The notes below the pieces were generated by a model that worked only from the letters and a program-made list of their open reading frames with translations, searched no databases and was not told the origin of the DNA. A DNA stretch of 40,624 bases from an uncultured Bacillota bacterium (GTDB taxonomy: Bacteria; Bacillota; Clostridia; Lachnospirales; Lachnospiraceae), in NCBI GenBank assembly GCA_958352855.1, contig CATWQE010000022.1:1-40624 (forward strand). The letters run 5' to 3'. The position numbers and the translations under genes are program-made. Every line of letters starts with the position of its first letter. Positions within the stretch are counted from its first letter, which is position 1. Below are positions 1 through 6,973 of this stretch, one piece after another.

Positions 1-186
1 TTTGTATATGTGAAGCAGCCGCTGATGTATCACCGGATTCATGAAGAATCTGAGACGTCTAAGGTGTTAGGAGACCATGCACGTAAACAGGAGGATTACG
101 AAATGTTTTGTAAATTCTGGCCCAGCCCTATTGCAAAATGTCTGGTAAAACTATATACTCTTGCAGAACACAGTAACGAGTCATAA
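1..186 (+). CDS. glycosyltransferase family 2, C-terminal end (partial)
   Basis: Only the last 61 codons are in the window; frame 1 is open from the first base to a TAA at 184-186. The peptide contains YHRIHEESETSK, a pattern common near the C-terminus of GT2 enzymes of capsule and wall-polysaccharide loci, followed by a basic/aromatic tail (FWPSPIAK). The catalytic GT-A part lies upstream, so the donor sugar cannot be judged. It ends 11 bases before the next glycosyltransferase gene, which suggests one operon with 198-3242. The family call rests on one short motif and on context. Confidence 0.6.
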   Translation, partial: FVYVKQPLMYHRIHEESETSKVLGDHARKQEDYEMFCKFWPSPIAKCLVKLYTLAEHSNES

Positions 187-197
187 GGATAGGAAAA

Positions 198-905
198 ATG
201 AAGGATAAATTAAAAAAACTGATTATAATTCCCGCCTATAATGAGAGCGAGTGCATTGAAAAAACCATTGAAAATATTCAGAAAAATGCAAAAGACTTTG
301 ATTACATTATTATTAACGATTGTTCCACAGATAATACCAGAGAGATATGTGAAAGAAATGGTTTTCACATTATTAACTTGCCGGTAAACCTGGGAATTGG
401 AGGCGCAGTTCAGACTGGCTATATCTATGGTATCCGCTACGGATATGATATGGCAGTCCAGGTAGATGGAGATGGACAGCATGATGCGGCGTTTCTGCAA
501 AAAATGGCAGATTGTCTGGAAGAGTCAGGAGCTGATATGGTCATTGGTTCCAGGTTTATAGAAAAACAAGGATTTCAGTCAACAGGAGCAAGACGGATAG
601 GAATCCGGTTTTTTACCTGGCTTATCCGGCTTATGACCGGCAAAACAGTGACTGACCCGACCTCTGGTCTGCGTATGGTGAATAGAAAGGTCATGGGAGA
701 ATTTGCTCTGGATTATCCAAAGGATTATCCAGAGCCGGAAACAGCAGTTACTGTACTGCACTCAGGCATGAAAATAGAAGAAATTCCTGTTGTTATGAAG
801 GAACGTGCCGGAGGCGTTTCCTCTATTTCCATGAAAAAGTCTGTTTATTATATGGTGAAGGTTTCTATGGCAATTATCATTGAACGAATGAGGAGGCGGA
901 AGTAA
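198..905 (+). CDS. GT2 glycosyltransferase, polyprenyl-phosphate sugar synthase (DPM1-like)
   Basis: This 235-residue protein has a single GT-A fold. The N-terminal strand IIIPAYNE (residues 9-16) starts the nucleotide-binding fold, VDGDGQHD (89-96) carries the metal-binding DxD, and TDPTSGLRM (about 148-156) is typical of the dolichol-phosphate mannosyltransferase/DPM1-like branch. No C-terminal membrane segments are seen, so it is probably soluble or peripheral. The family transfers a sugar from a nucleotide donor to undecaprenyl or dolichyl phosphate. Here the lipid-linked sugar would feed the DUF2142 membrane protein encoded two genes on. Start ATG follows an AAGGATAGG-like site. The stop codon overlaps the next start (TAATG). 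The sugar is unknown. Confidence 0.85.
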   Translation: MKDKLKKLIIIPAYNESECIEKTIENIQKNAKDFDYIIINDCSTDNTREICERNGFHIINLPVNLGIGGAVQTGYIYGIRYGYDMAVQVDGDGQHDAAFLQKMADCLEESGADMVIGSRFIEKQGFQSTGARRIGIRFFTWLIRLMTGKTVTDPTSGLRMVNRKVMGEFALDYPKDYPEPETAVTVLHSGMKIEEIPVVMKERAGGVSSISMKKSVYYMVKVSMAIIIERMRRRK

Positions 906-1264
906 TGAATATGCGTACACAAATTTTAGTTGTAGGTATAGCGCTGATTTTTCTGGCAGTTATTTTGCAGCAGGTGAGGAAACAGAAACTGGGGCTGCGC
1001 TATGCGCTTTTGTGGATTTTGCTTTCTGTGAGCATCCTGGTTATGGGCTGTTTCCCACAGTTGATTACGGTAGTTTCCAGACTTTTCGGTATTCAGACGC
1101 CGGTAAACATGCTGTTTTTTATAGGAATTTGCTTCTTGTTGGTTATTATATTTTCTCTGTCAACTGCGCTTTCCAGAAATTCGGAAAAGCTGAAACGTCT
1201 GACACAGGAAATGGGATTATTAGAAGAAAGATTGAGGAACATCCAAAGTGAAGAACATGAGTAA
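905..1264 (+). CDS. DUF2304 family small membrane protein
   Basis: The 119-residue protein has about three hydrophobic segments (near residues 7-24, 32-58 and 68-88) and then a charged, probably coiled-coil tail (RNSEKLKRLTQEMGLLEERL). Size, membrane layout and position right after a DPM1-like GT2 match the DUF2304 family, which is often found beside polyprenyl-phosphate glycosyltransferases and has no firmly known biochemical role. Translation is probably coupled: its ATG overlaps the upstream stop, and its own 3' end overlaps the next gene by 17 bases. An accessory or flippase-like role for the lipid-linked sugar is inference. Confidence 0.75.
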   Translation: MNMRTQILVVGIALIFLAVILQQVRKQKLGLRYALLWILLSVSILVMGCFPQLITVVSRLFGIQTPVNMLFFIGICFLLVIIFSLSTALSRNSEKLKRLTQEMGLLEERLRNIQSEEHE

Positions 1265-3242
1265 GAAAAAAAGTATAGGTTTCATTTTAGTTTTAGGGGT
1301 GTTTTTATTCCTTTTTCTGTATAAGTATGAAGGAACCAGAGTAGAGCCGCGTCTGGGGGATACGGTAGGATATCTGACTACCGTAAGTGAAGCCGGTGCA
1401 GAAGAGGTGCTGGATTTAAAAGCTGGGGACGTATACAGACAGACCGTTGTAGGGACCAGAGATGAGATAGCAGGATTTTCCATCCGGTTTGGAACTTATG
1501 GACAGCAAGTGAATGGAAAACTGAAGGCTACCTTTTCAGATACTTCCGGAGAAAAGATTTACGGGGAAGAAACCTTTGATGCAAAGGATTTAGTGGATAA
1601 CCAGTACCATTCAATTTTGTTGGATGATATTATTACGGATGGTTTCCGGAAAGAATATGAAATTTCTCTGGAAGTTCTGTCTCTGGAAGAGGGAAAACAA
1701 CTGGCATTGTTTGCATCCAATGAGAATATTTATGAGAACGGAGACCTTACCTATCAGAATAAAGAGGTGAAGGATACGGACATTGCCTGTCAGCTTACCG
1801 GTACTTCTGGGTTTATGCAGAAATGGTACTGGATGGTGTGCGCTGTTATTTTAATTGGATTTCTGGCATTTGCCTTTGTGACATTTATTAAGAAATGCAA
1901 GTTAGAGTATGTTTATCTGGTTCTGGGGCTTACTTTTGGAATGGTATTTATTCTCTGCCTGCCTCCATATACAGCTCCGGATGAGGGAACTCATATTTCT
2001 ACAACCTATGCGTTTGTCAATGAATTTCTGGGTGAGGAACCTATCTTTGATGAAGAAAACCATGTAATCAGTCGTGGGACAGATGGTGATATTGGCGGTG
2101 AAGCACAGGTAAGTCTGGCAAAATTTCATGATGTCTATGAAGCTGCCAAGTATCCCAGCGGGGATATGGAAAGAAATGTTGCAAGGCATGGTAAGCTGGA
2201 TGTTCCATTTACCTGTTATCTGCCTCAGATTCTGGGAGTTATGCTTGGTATTCTATTAAAATTTAGCGGATTCTGGACTTTGTACCTGGGAAAAGTATTT
2301 GCCATGCTGTTTTTCACAGCGTGTATTTTCTTTTCTATTAAGCTAATCCCATGGGGAAAGATGGTGATTATGACAGTTGCTCTGTTACCAATGTCGCTGG
2401 AATTAGGAAGTTCTTTTTCCTATGACTGTGTATTACTTGCCCTGTGTATGCTATTTATTAGCTATACCTTGTACTTGATTTGCAAAAAAGACAAAGTTAC
2501 ATGGAGAGATTTCCTTTTCCTTGGAATTATTATCTGCGTCATTGCGCCATGTAAAATGTTTTATTTCCTGATGGCAGGTATGTTATACCTGATTCCAAAG
2601 GAAAAATATAAGAGCAAGAAAGCCTACTGGATGATTAATACAGGGATTCTTGTGGCCGGTCTGGCAGTGCTGATTATTATGCGGTTCCAGTTTTTGACAA
2701 GTCATGTGGGAGGGACGACACCAAGCGCTATAGAAGATGCTACAGTGAACTATTCCATTGCAACGATTCTGGGAGATATTCCTCATAGTATCAGCGTGCT
2801 GTTTAATACGGCAATTTTTAAGAGTGAGTTTTATTATAATTCCATGTGGGGAAATCAATTAGGAAGTCTGCAGGTTTATATTCCAACATTTGTGATTACC
2901 AGTTTTGTTCTGGTACTTTTTACAGCGGGTGTCTGTACAACAAGAGAAGAACGGGTTATTTATGAACCAGATGCAAAATTCAGGTGGGTGAACCTGGGAT
3001 TGAGTCTCTTGATGTTTTTAGGAATTTTAGCGGCACTGTGGATTGGATGGACACCGGTTACTTACGGGGTGATTGAAGGGGTTCAGGGACGTTATTTCCT
3101 GCCATTTCTGCCTATGGTGTTTTTATCCATGAGAAACAAGACGTTTCTTTTACAGAAAAATATCGACAGAGGGTTGTCTGCAGTGTTGTTTACAGGGCTG
3201 ACATTTACTTTCTTGTATATGATACCGTATATTGTTCAGTAG
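1248..3242 (+). CDS. DUF2142 family multi-pass membrane protein, probable GT-C-type glycosyltransferase
   Basis: The 664-residue protein has an N-terminal membrane anchor (about 7-25), a roughly 150-residue beta-rich extracytoplasmic region, and then about ten hydrophobic helices. After the second helix comes PPYTAPDEGTHI (about residues 238-249); an acidic DE pair here is the hallmark of DUF2142 and resembles the first-loop catalytic acids of GT-C enzymes using lipid-phosphate sugars. That fits donors made by the GT2 at 198-905. The GTG at 1248 is used here; an ATG at 1257 is an alternative. The gene overlaps DUF2304 and is followed by a strong terminator, closing the operon. The acceptor (teichoic acid, capsule or wall glycan) cannot be told. 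Confidence 0.75.
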   Translation: MKNMSKKKSIGFILVLGVFLFLFLYKYEGTRVEPRLGDTVGYLTTVSEAGAEEVLDLKAGDVYRQTVVGTRDEIAGFSIRFGTYGQQVNGKLKATFSDTSGEKIYGEETFDAKDLVDNQYHSILLDDIITDGFRKEYEISLEVLSLEEGKQLALFASNENIYENGDLTYQNKEVKDTDIACQLTGTSGFMQKWYWMVCAVILIGFLAFAFVTFIKKCKLEYVYLVLGLTFGMVFILCLPPYTAPDEGTHISTTYAFVNEFLGEEPIFDEENHVISRGTDGDIGGEAQVSLAKFHDVYEAAKYPSGDMERNVARHGKLDVPFTCYLPQILGVMLGILLKFSGFWTLYLGKVFAMLFFTACIFFSIKLIPWGKMVIMTVALLPMSLELGSSFSYDCVLLALCMLFISYTLYLICKKDKVTWRDFLFLGIIICVIAPCKMFYFLMAGMLYLIPKEKYKSKKAYWMINTGILVAGLAVLIIMRFQFLTSHVGGTTPSAIEDATVNYSIATILGDIPHSISVLFNTAIFKSEFYYNSMWGNQLGSLQVYIPTFVITSFVLVLFTAGVCTTREERVIYEPDAKFRWVNLGLSLLMFLGILAALWIGWTPVTYGVIEGVQGRYFLPFLPMVFLSMRNKTFLLQKNIDRGLSAVLFTGLTFTFLYMIPYIVQ

Positions 3243-3261
3243 GAATTGATAAGTATGTGTG

Positions 3262-3290
3262 GGAGCTGTTGAAGGACAGCTCCTTTTTTT
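3262..3290 (+). terminator. Rho-independent terminator after the DUF2142 gene
   Basis: Perfect 8-bp stem (GGAGCTGT 3262-3269 with ACAGCTCC 3276-3283) with a 6-base loop, followed directly by seven T (3284-3290). It lies 19 bases after the stop codon and separates the polysaccharide operon from the ABC transporter gene. Confidence 0.9.
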
Positions 3291-3389
3291 CGATAATGTG
3301 AAAGAAAAAGAGGATTTTTTCAACACTTTTCCCTGCTCATCCGTTCTATCTATATAAGAATATTTCGTACAGAGAGGGAGGAGCACCAC

Positions 3390-4994
3390 ATGCTAAAAAC
3401 GTCAGAACTTTGTATTGTAGAAATCCCGTTAAGGGTTCGTCTTGGCCGCATCTGCCTGGAACTTATGACCTTTTTGCTTATGCTTATTCCGTCATTTCTT
3501 ACCCTATATCTCACAGATGAAATGATAGAAAAAGGAAGGACAATTCCCCATATCTGGGTCGTTTTTGTGATATTGACATGCGTTGCCATTCATGTATTTC
3601 AGTTCTATTTTTCTAAGTATATGAGCCAGGTATATGTGAATCGTGTTGCAGAAGATTACCGTATGGAAATTGCCAAAAAGATTTCAAAGTGCCAGGCTCC
3701 GGCTTATGAAAAGGAACCGAAAAGTAAGATTTTTAATGTCATCAATGACATGACTCCAGTTTATACTCTGGCAAATTATCTCATCTGTGTACCCGTAGAT
3801 TTTATTGAACTGCTGGTGGTGATTTTTTTGATTTTCCGCACACATTACGGACTTGGAATGATTGCACTTCTTATGGCACCATTGTATCTGGTGTCCAGTT
3901 ATCTAAACAAAGGAAAACTGCAAAGTCTGGTCAGTGAAGAGCGGAAAAATCTGGATGCGTGGCAGAGAGAGGTGGATATTATCCTGAATCAGAAGGTAAG
4001 TATCGGCTTAAATGATTCCTGGGACTATATGCTAAAACGGTATCAAAACACCTTATCCCAATTTTATAAGACCCAGAATAAGAAGCATTTCTTTCTGTTA
4101 TTTACTATGGAGTTGCCTAAATTTATTACAACCCTGGCGCCGCTTATGATTTTAATTGTGGGAGGAAATCTGGTTGTAAATGCACAGATGAGCCTTGGCA
4201 CACTGTTATTTGTATTACAGCTTATTGTCTATTTGTTCGCACCATTAGGGGATATTGCCATGGTACAGGCAGACCTTATGAGCCAGAAAGCGAATTTTAA
4301 ACGTGCCAGAGAGTTTGTAGAAATGCCGGAACAGGAGGAAAAACTTCCAGGCAGTGAAGGGGGAGAACTTCTGATTAGAAATGTTACCCTACACCGGGCA
4401 GACCGGTCTGTTTTGTACAAAATCCCAGAATTATCAGTAGAAGAACCTGGATTGATTCTGATAAAAGGAGAAAACGGATGTGGAAAATCCACATTGTTTC
4501 ATATTCTGTCAGGTGTGTTTTCAGAAGAACAGATGCAGATTGAGGAAAATGGAGAGGTTCAGATTCCATCAAAATATAGAAATGATTTCAGCTACCTGTT
4601 TTATCCCAACTTTATTTTCCCGGGAACAGTCAGGGAAAACGTGCTGTGCGGCCAGGAAGCGGAACCTGGAAGTTATGAAAAAATAGAGGAGCTTCTGCAT
4701 TTGCCTCCGGCAGACAAAGAAGTCATCACGAAGCCGGAAAATCTGTCCCTGGGAGAAAAGCAGAAAATATTTCTTGCAAGGATTTTATTTAGAAATAGCC
4801 AGTTTATGCTTCTGGATGAACCGGGAAGCAATCTGGATGATAAGACAGAGCAGAATTTTGCAGAGGAATTGGGAAGGATTAAGAAGAAAAAATGTATTCT
4901 GGTTATCAGCCATAACAAAATTTATGATGAAATAGCGGATCAGATTTATGAGATACAGGGGGGAGTTATGAAGCTGACAAAAAGTGATGTATGA
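3390..4994 (+). CDS. ABC transporter, fused membrane and ATPase domains (exporter type)
   Basis: The 534-residue protein joins a membrane domain with about six helices (residues 20-300) to an ATP-binding domain (about 325-534), the layout of ABC exporters and peptide/lantibiotic-type half transporters. The ATPase has Walker A GENGCGKST, a signature LSLGEKQ instead of LSGGQ, Walker B FMLLDEP and an H-loop VISHN. The ATG at 3390 follows a good site (GGGAGGAG, 3376-3383). It stands alone: terminator upstream, new promoter right after its stop, and no partner half-transporter, peptidase domain or small precursor peptide in the 147-base gap before it. The substrate is unknown; homodimer export of a peptide or lipid is inference. 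Confidence 0.8.
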   Translation: MLKTSELCIVEIPLRVRLGRICLELMTFLLMLIPSFLTLYLTDEMIEKGRTIPHIWVVFVILTCVAIHVFQFYFSKYMSQVYVNRVAEDYRMEIAKKISKCQAPAYEKEPKSKIFNVINDMTPVYTLANYLICVPVDFIELLVVIFLIFRTHYGLGMIALLMAPLYLVSSYLNKGKLQSLVSEERKNLDAWQREVDIILNQKVSIGLNDSWDYMLKRYQNTLSQFYKTQNKKHFFLLFTMELPKFITTLAPLMILIVGGNLVVNAQMSLGTLLFVLQLIVYLFAPLGDIAMVQADLMSQKANFKRAREFVEMPEQEEKLPGSEGGELLIRNVTLHRADRSVLYKIPELSVEEPGLILIKGENGCGKSTLFHILSGVFSEEQMQIEENGEVQIPSKYRNDFSYLFYPNFIFPGTVRENVLCGQEAEPGSYEKIEELLHLPPADKEVITKPENLSLGEKQKIFLARILFRNSQFMLLDEPGSNLDDKTEQNFAEELGRIKKKKCILVISHNKIYDEIADQIYEIQGGVMKLTKSDV

Positions 4995-4995
4995 C

Positions 4996-5024
4996 TTGCA
5001 TAAAGAACAGGTTTGGCTTAGAAT
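4996..5024 (+). promoter_or_regulatory. sigma-A type promoter for the AAA-ATPase gene
   Basis: -35 TTGCAT (4996-5001), 17-base spacer, -10 TAGAAT (5019-5024). It begins two bases after the ABC transporter stop codon and lies about 65 bases upstream of the 5089 start, giving this gene its own transcript. Confidence 0.65.
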
Positions 5025-5088
5025 CAGTGTATAGGGAATAGAAGTTTGTATTTCATGGACTCTTAGTCTGGAAAGGAGTATTTGAATT

Positions 5089-6705
5089 ATGGGGAAATTT
5101 GTGAATCCTGATAACACAGCCTTTCAGGTTGCTTTGAATTCAGAAATATACGTTGATAAGACAGGATTAATTGAATATACGAACCGGGTTATGGATACAA
5201 ATCAGGCTTTGATATGCAATAGTCGCCCCAGGCGTTTTGGAAAATCAATTACTGCAAATATGCTGGCAGCCTATTATAGCCGAGGGTGTAATTCGGAACA
5301 GCTTTTTTCAGGAAAAGATATAAGTAAGACAAAGTTATATGAGGAACATCTTAATAAACATGATGTGATTCATTTGGATGTACAGTGGTGCTGTATGGAT
5401 GCAGGAAGCGCAGAAAAAACAGTTTCGTATATTACCCAAGAAGTATTATGTGAACTTAAAGATGAGTTTCCAGATGTTCCTTTTTCAAAGGAAAATACCT
5501 TGGGTGGTGCTTTAGCTGATATTACCCAGATGACAGGACATAAGTTTGTGATTATCATAGATGAGTGGGATGTGCTGATTCGTGATGAAGCTGCGAATCT
5601 AAAAGTACAGGAAGAATATATTGATTTCCTCAGAGGCTTATTTAAAGGAACTGAGCCTACAAAATTTTTGCATTTAGCTTATTTGACAGGAATTCTGCCT
5701 GTGAAAAAGGTTAGAACCCAGTCGGCATTAAACAATTTTGAGGAATACACAATGCTGACACCTGCTAATTTTGCTCCGTATATTGGATTTACAGAAGAAG
5801 AAGTGAGAAGCTTGTGTGAGAAATATTCTATGGATTTTGAGAAGGTAAAGCACTGGTATGACGGATATCTTTTGGGCAATGAACATGTTTACAACCCCAA
5901 AGCAGTTGTAAGTGTAATGATGCGGGGAGAGTATCAGAGTTATTGGTCAAAAACAGGCACCTATATTTCTATTCAGCCACTTATTAATATGAATTTTGAT
6001 GGTCTGCGGACAGCAATCATTCAAATGCTATCAGGAGCATCAGTGGAAGTAGATATCAATACGTTTCAGAATGATATGGTTTCCTTTCAAAATAAAGATG
6101 ACGTGATTACGTTGTTAATTCATATGGGATATCTGGCATATGACCAGAGAAGAAGAAGAGCTTTTATTCCCAATGAAGAAATCCGGCAGGAGTTTGTGGT
6201 TGCGACAAAAGATAGAAAATGGAATGAATTGATTGCATTTCAAAGAGAATCAAAAGAATTACTAGAAGCAACACTTGATATGGACTGTGATACAGTAGCA
6301 GAAAAAATAGAAAAGATCCATACACAGTTTGCCTCTGCAATTCAATATAATGATGAGAATTCTTTAAGCAGTGTTTTGACGATTGCTTATTTGTCAGCTA
6401 TGCAATATTACTTTATACCTATACGGGAAATGCCTACAGGCAGGGGATTTGCAGACTATGTATTTTTACCAAAACCGGAGTATGCAGAAGAGATACCGGC
6501 ACTGCTTGTTGAATTAAAGTGGAACAAAAAAGCAACTACAGCATTGCAGCAGATTAAGGATAAGAATTATGTGCAGTCAGTTGCTGACTATACCGGGAAT
6601 ATTTTACTAGTGGGAATTTCCTATGACAAAAAGAGCAAAGAACATGCGTGTGTCATTGAAGAATATCATACATCCTTAAAAAAATCAGAAGATACGCAGG
6701 ATTAA
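5089..6705 (+). CDS. AAA-ATPase-like / PD-(D/E)XK nuclease family protein (DUF1703 type)
   Basis: The 538-residue protein begins MGKFVNPDNTAFQ followed by YVDKTGLIEYTN, typical of the AAA-ATPase-like family (PF09820 type). The P-loop is SRPRRFGKS (about residues 45-53) and the Walker B-like strand FVIIIDEWD (about 150-158). The C-terminus has a PD-(D/E)XK_9-like nuclease fold: GRGFADYVF, then LLVELKW (ExK). Such proteins occur in many divergent copies in gut Clostridia and Bacteroidetes; their role is not settled, with defence or mobile-DNA roles proposed. This gene is a self-contained unit: own promoter (4996-5024), strong RBS (GGAAAGGAG), own terminator overlapping its stop. Foreign origin is suspected, not shown. 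Confidence 0.85.
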   Translation: MGKFVNPDNTAFQVALNSEIYVDKTGLIEYTNRVMDTNQALICNSRPRRFGKSITANMLAAYYSRGCNSEQLFSGKDISKTKLYEEHLNKHDVIHLDVQWCCMDAGSAEKTVSYITQEVLCELKDEFPDVPFSKENTLGGALADITQMTGHKFVIIIDEWDVLIRDEAANLKVQEEYIDFLRGLFKGTEPTKFLHLAYLTGILPVKKVRTQSALNNFEEYTMLTPANFAPYIGFTEEEVRSLCEKYSMDFEKVKHWYDGYLLGNEHVYNPKAVVSVMMRGEYQSYWSKTGTYISIQPLINMNFDGLRTAIIQMLSGASVEVDINTFQNDMVSFQNKDDVITLLIHMGYLAYDQRRRRAFIPNEEIRQEFVVATKDRKWNELIAFQRESKELLEATLDMDCDTVAEKIEKIHTQFASAIQYNDENSLSSVLTIAYLSAMQYYFIPIREMPTGRGFADYVFLPKPEYAEEIPALLVELKWNKKATTALQQIKDKNYVQSVADYTGNILLVGISYDKKSKEHACVIEEYHTSLKKSEDTQD

Positions 6706-6727
6706 TTTCTTGCGTATCTTCTTTTCT
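6687..6727 (+). terminator. Rho-independent terminator of the AAA-ATPase gene
   Basis: Perfect 12-bp stem (AGAAGATACGCA 6687-6698 with TGCGTATCTTCT 6711-6722), 12-base loop, then a T-rich tail. The stop codon TAA (6703-6705) lies in the loop, so the last codons are part of the terminator. Confidence 0.9.
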
Positions 6728-6739
6728 TCGTGCTATACT
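6710..6739 (+). promoter_or_regulatory. candidate promoter for the lepA leader
   Basis: -35 TTGCGT (6710-6715), 18-base spacer, -10 TATACT (6734-6739). The -35 box sits in the 3' arm of the preceding terminator. Transcription would start near 6746, about 20 bases before the fold-back element, so lepA mRNA would carry that element in its leader. No convincing promoter is seen between the element and lepA. Confidence 0.5.
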
Positions 6740-6765
6740 AAATATGTATGTCTGAAAATAAAGGA

Positions 6766-6932
6766 AACGATTCAGCCATTAAGCCACAGACCGCCTGGTT
6801 ACCAGGCTTTTGCTGCTAACGCAGCTACTGTCTGTGGCTTATGGGGAATCCCCAAAGGCCAAATTTAGAAACAACTGCTTACATGTGAACATGACGCAGT
6901 CGTTTCTAGATTTGGCGCATGGCTGAATCGTT
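6766..6932. repeat. 167-bp multi-hairpin fold-back element upstream of lepA
   Basis: A perfect 14-bp terminal inverted repeat (AACGATTCAGCCAT 6766-6779; complement 6919-6932) encloses three arms. Arm A (6780-6841) is a perfect 12-bp stem (TAAGCCACAGAC) with two nested hairpins, GCCTGG-TTA-CCAGGC (6793-6807) and GCTGC-TAAC-GCAGC (6812-6825). Arm B (6842-6854) is TGGGG-AAT-CCCCA. Arm C (6858-6916) pairs two 21-base arms, with one G-T wobble and one A-C mismatch, around CATG-TGAA-CATG (6882-6893). Almost every base is paired and there is no coding potential. It could be a structured RNA in the lepA leader or a MITE-like DNA element. No target-site duplication or transposase was seen. Confidence 0.85.
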
Positions 6933-6973
6933 AAAATTAAATATCACGATTACAGCGACTAGGAGGAATTTAT

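Noticed and set aside
3243..3389. Bacteriocin precursor gene before the ABC exporter
   Set aside because: The gap holds only a terminator and AT-rich sequence; no small frame with a ribosome site and a leader-peptide-like product was found.
6766..6932. Integron attC site
   Set aside because: It folds strongly, but the ends do not carry the RYYYAAC/GTTRRRY core sites, and no integrase or cassette array is present.
6766..6932. Insertion sequence with transposase
   Set aside because: The element is only 167 bp, has no open frame, and no direct target repeat was found at its borders. A MITE-like origin remains possible and is listed as a finding.
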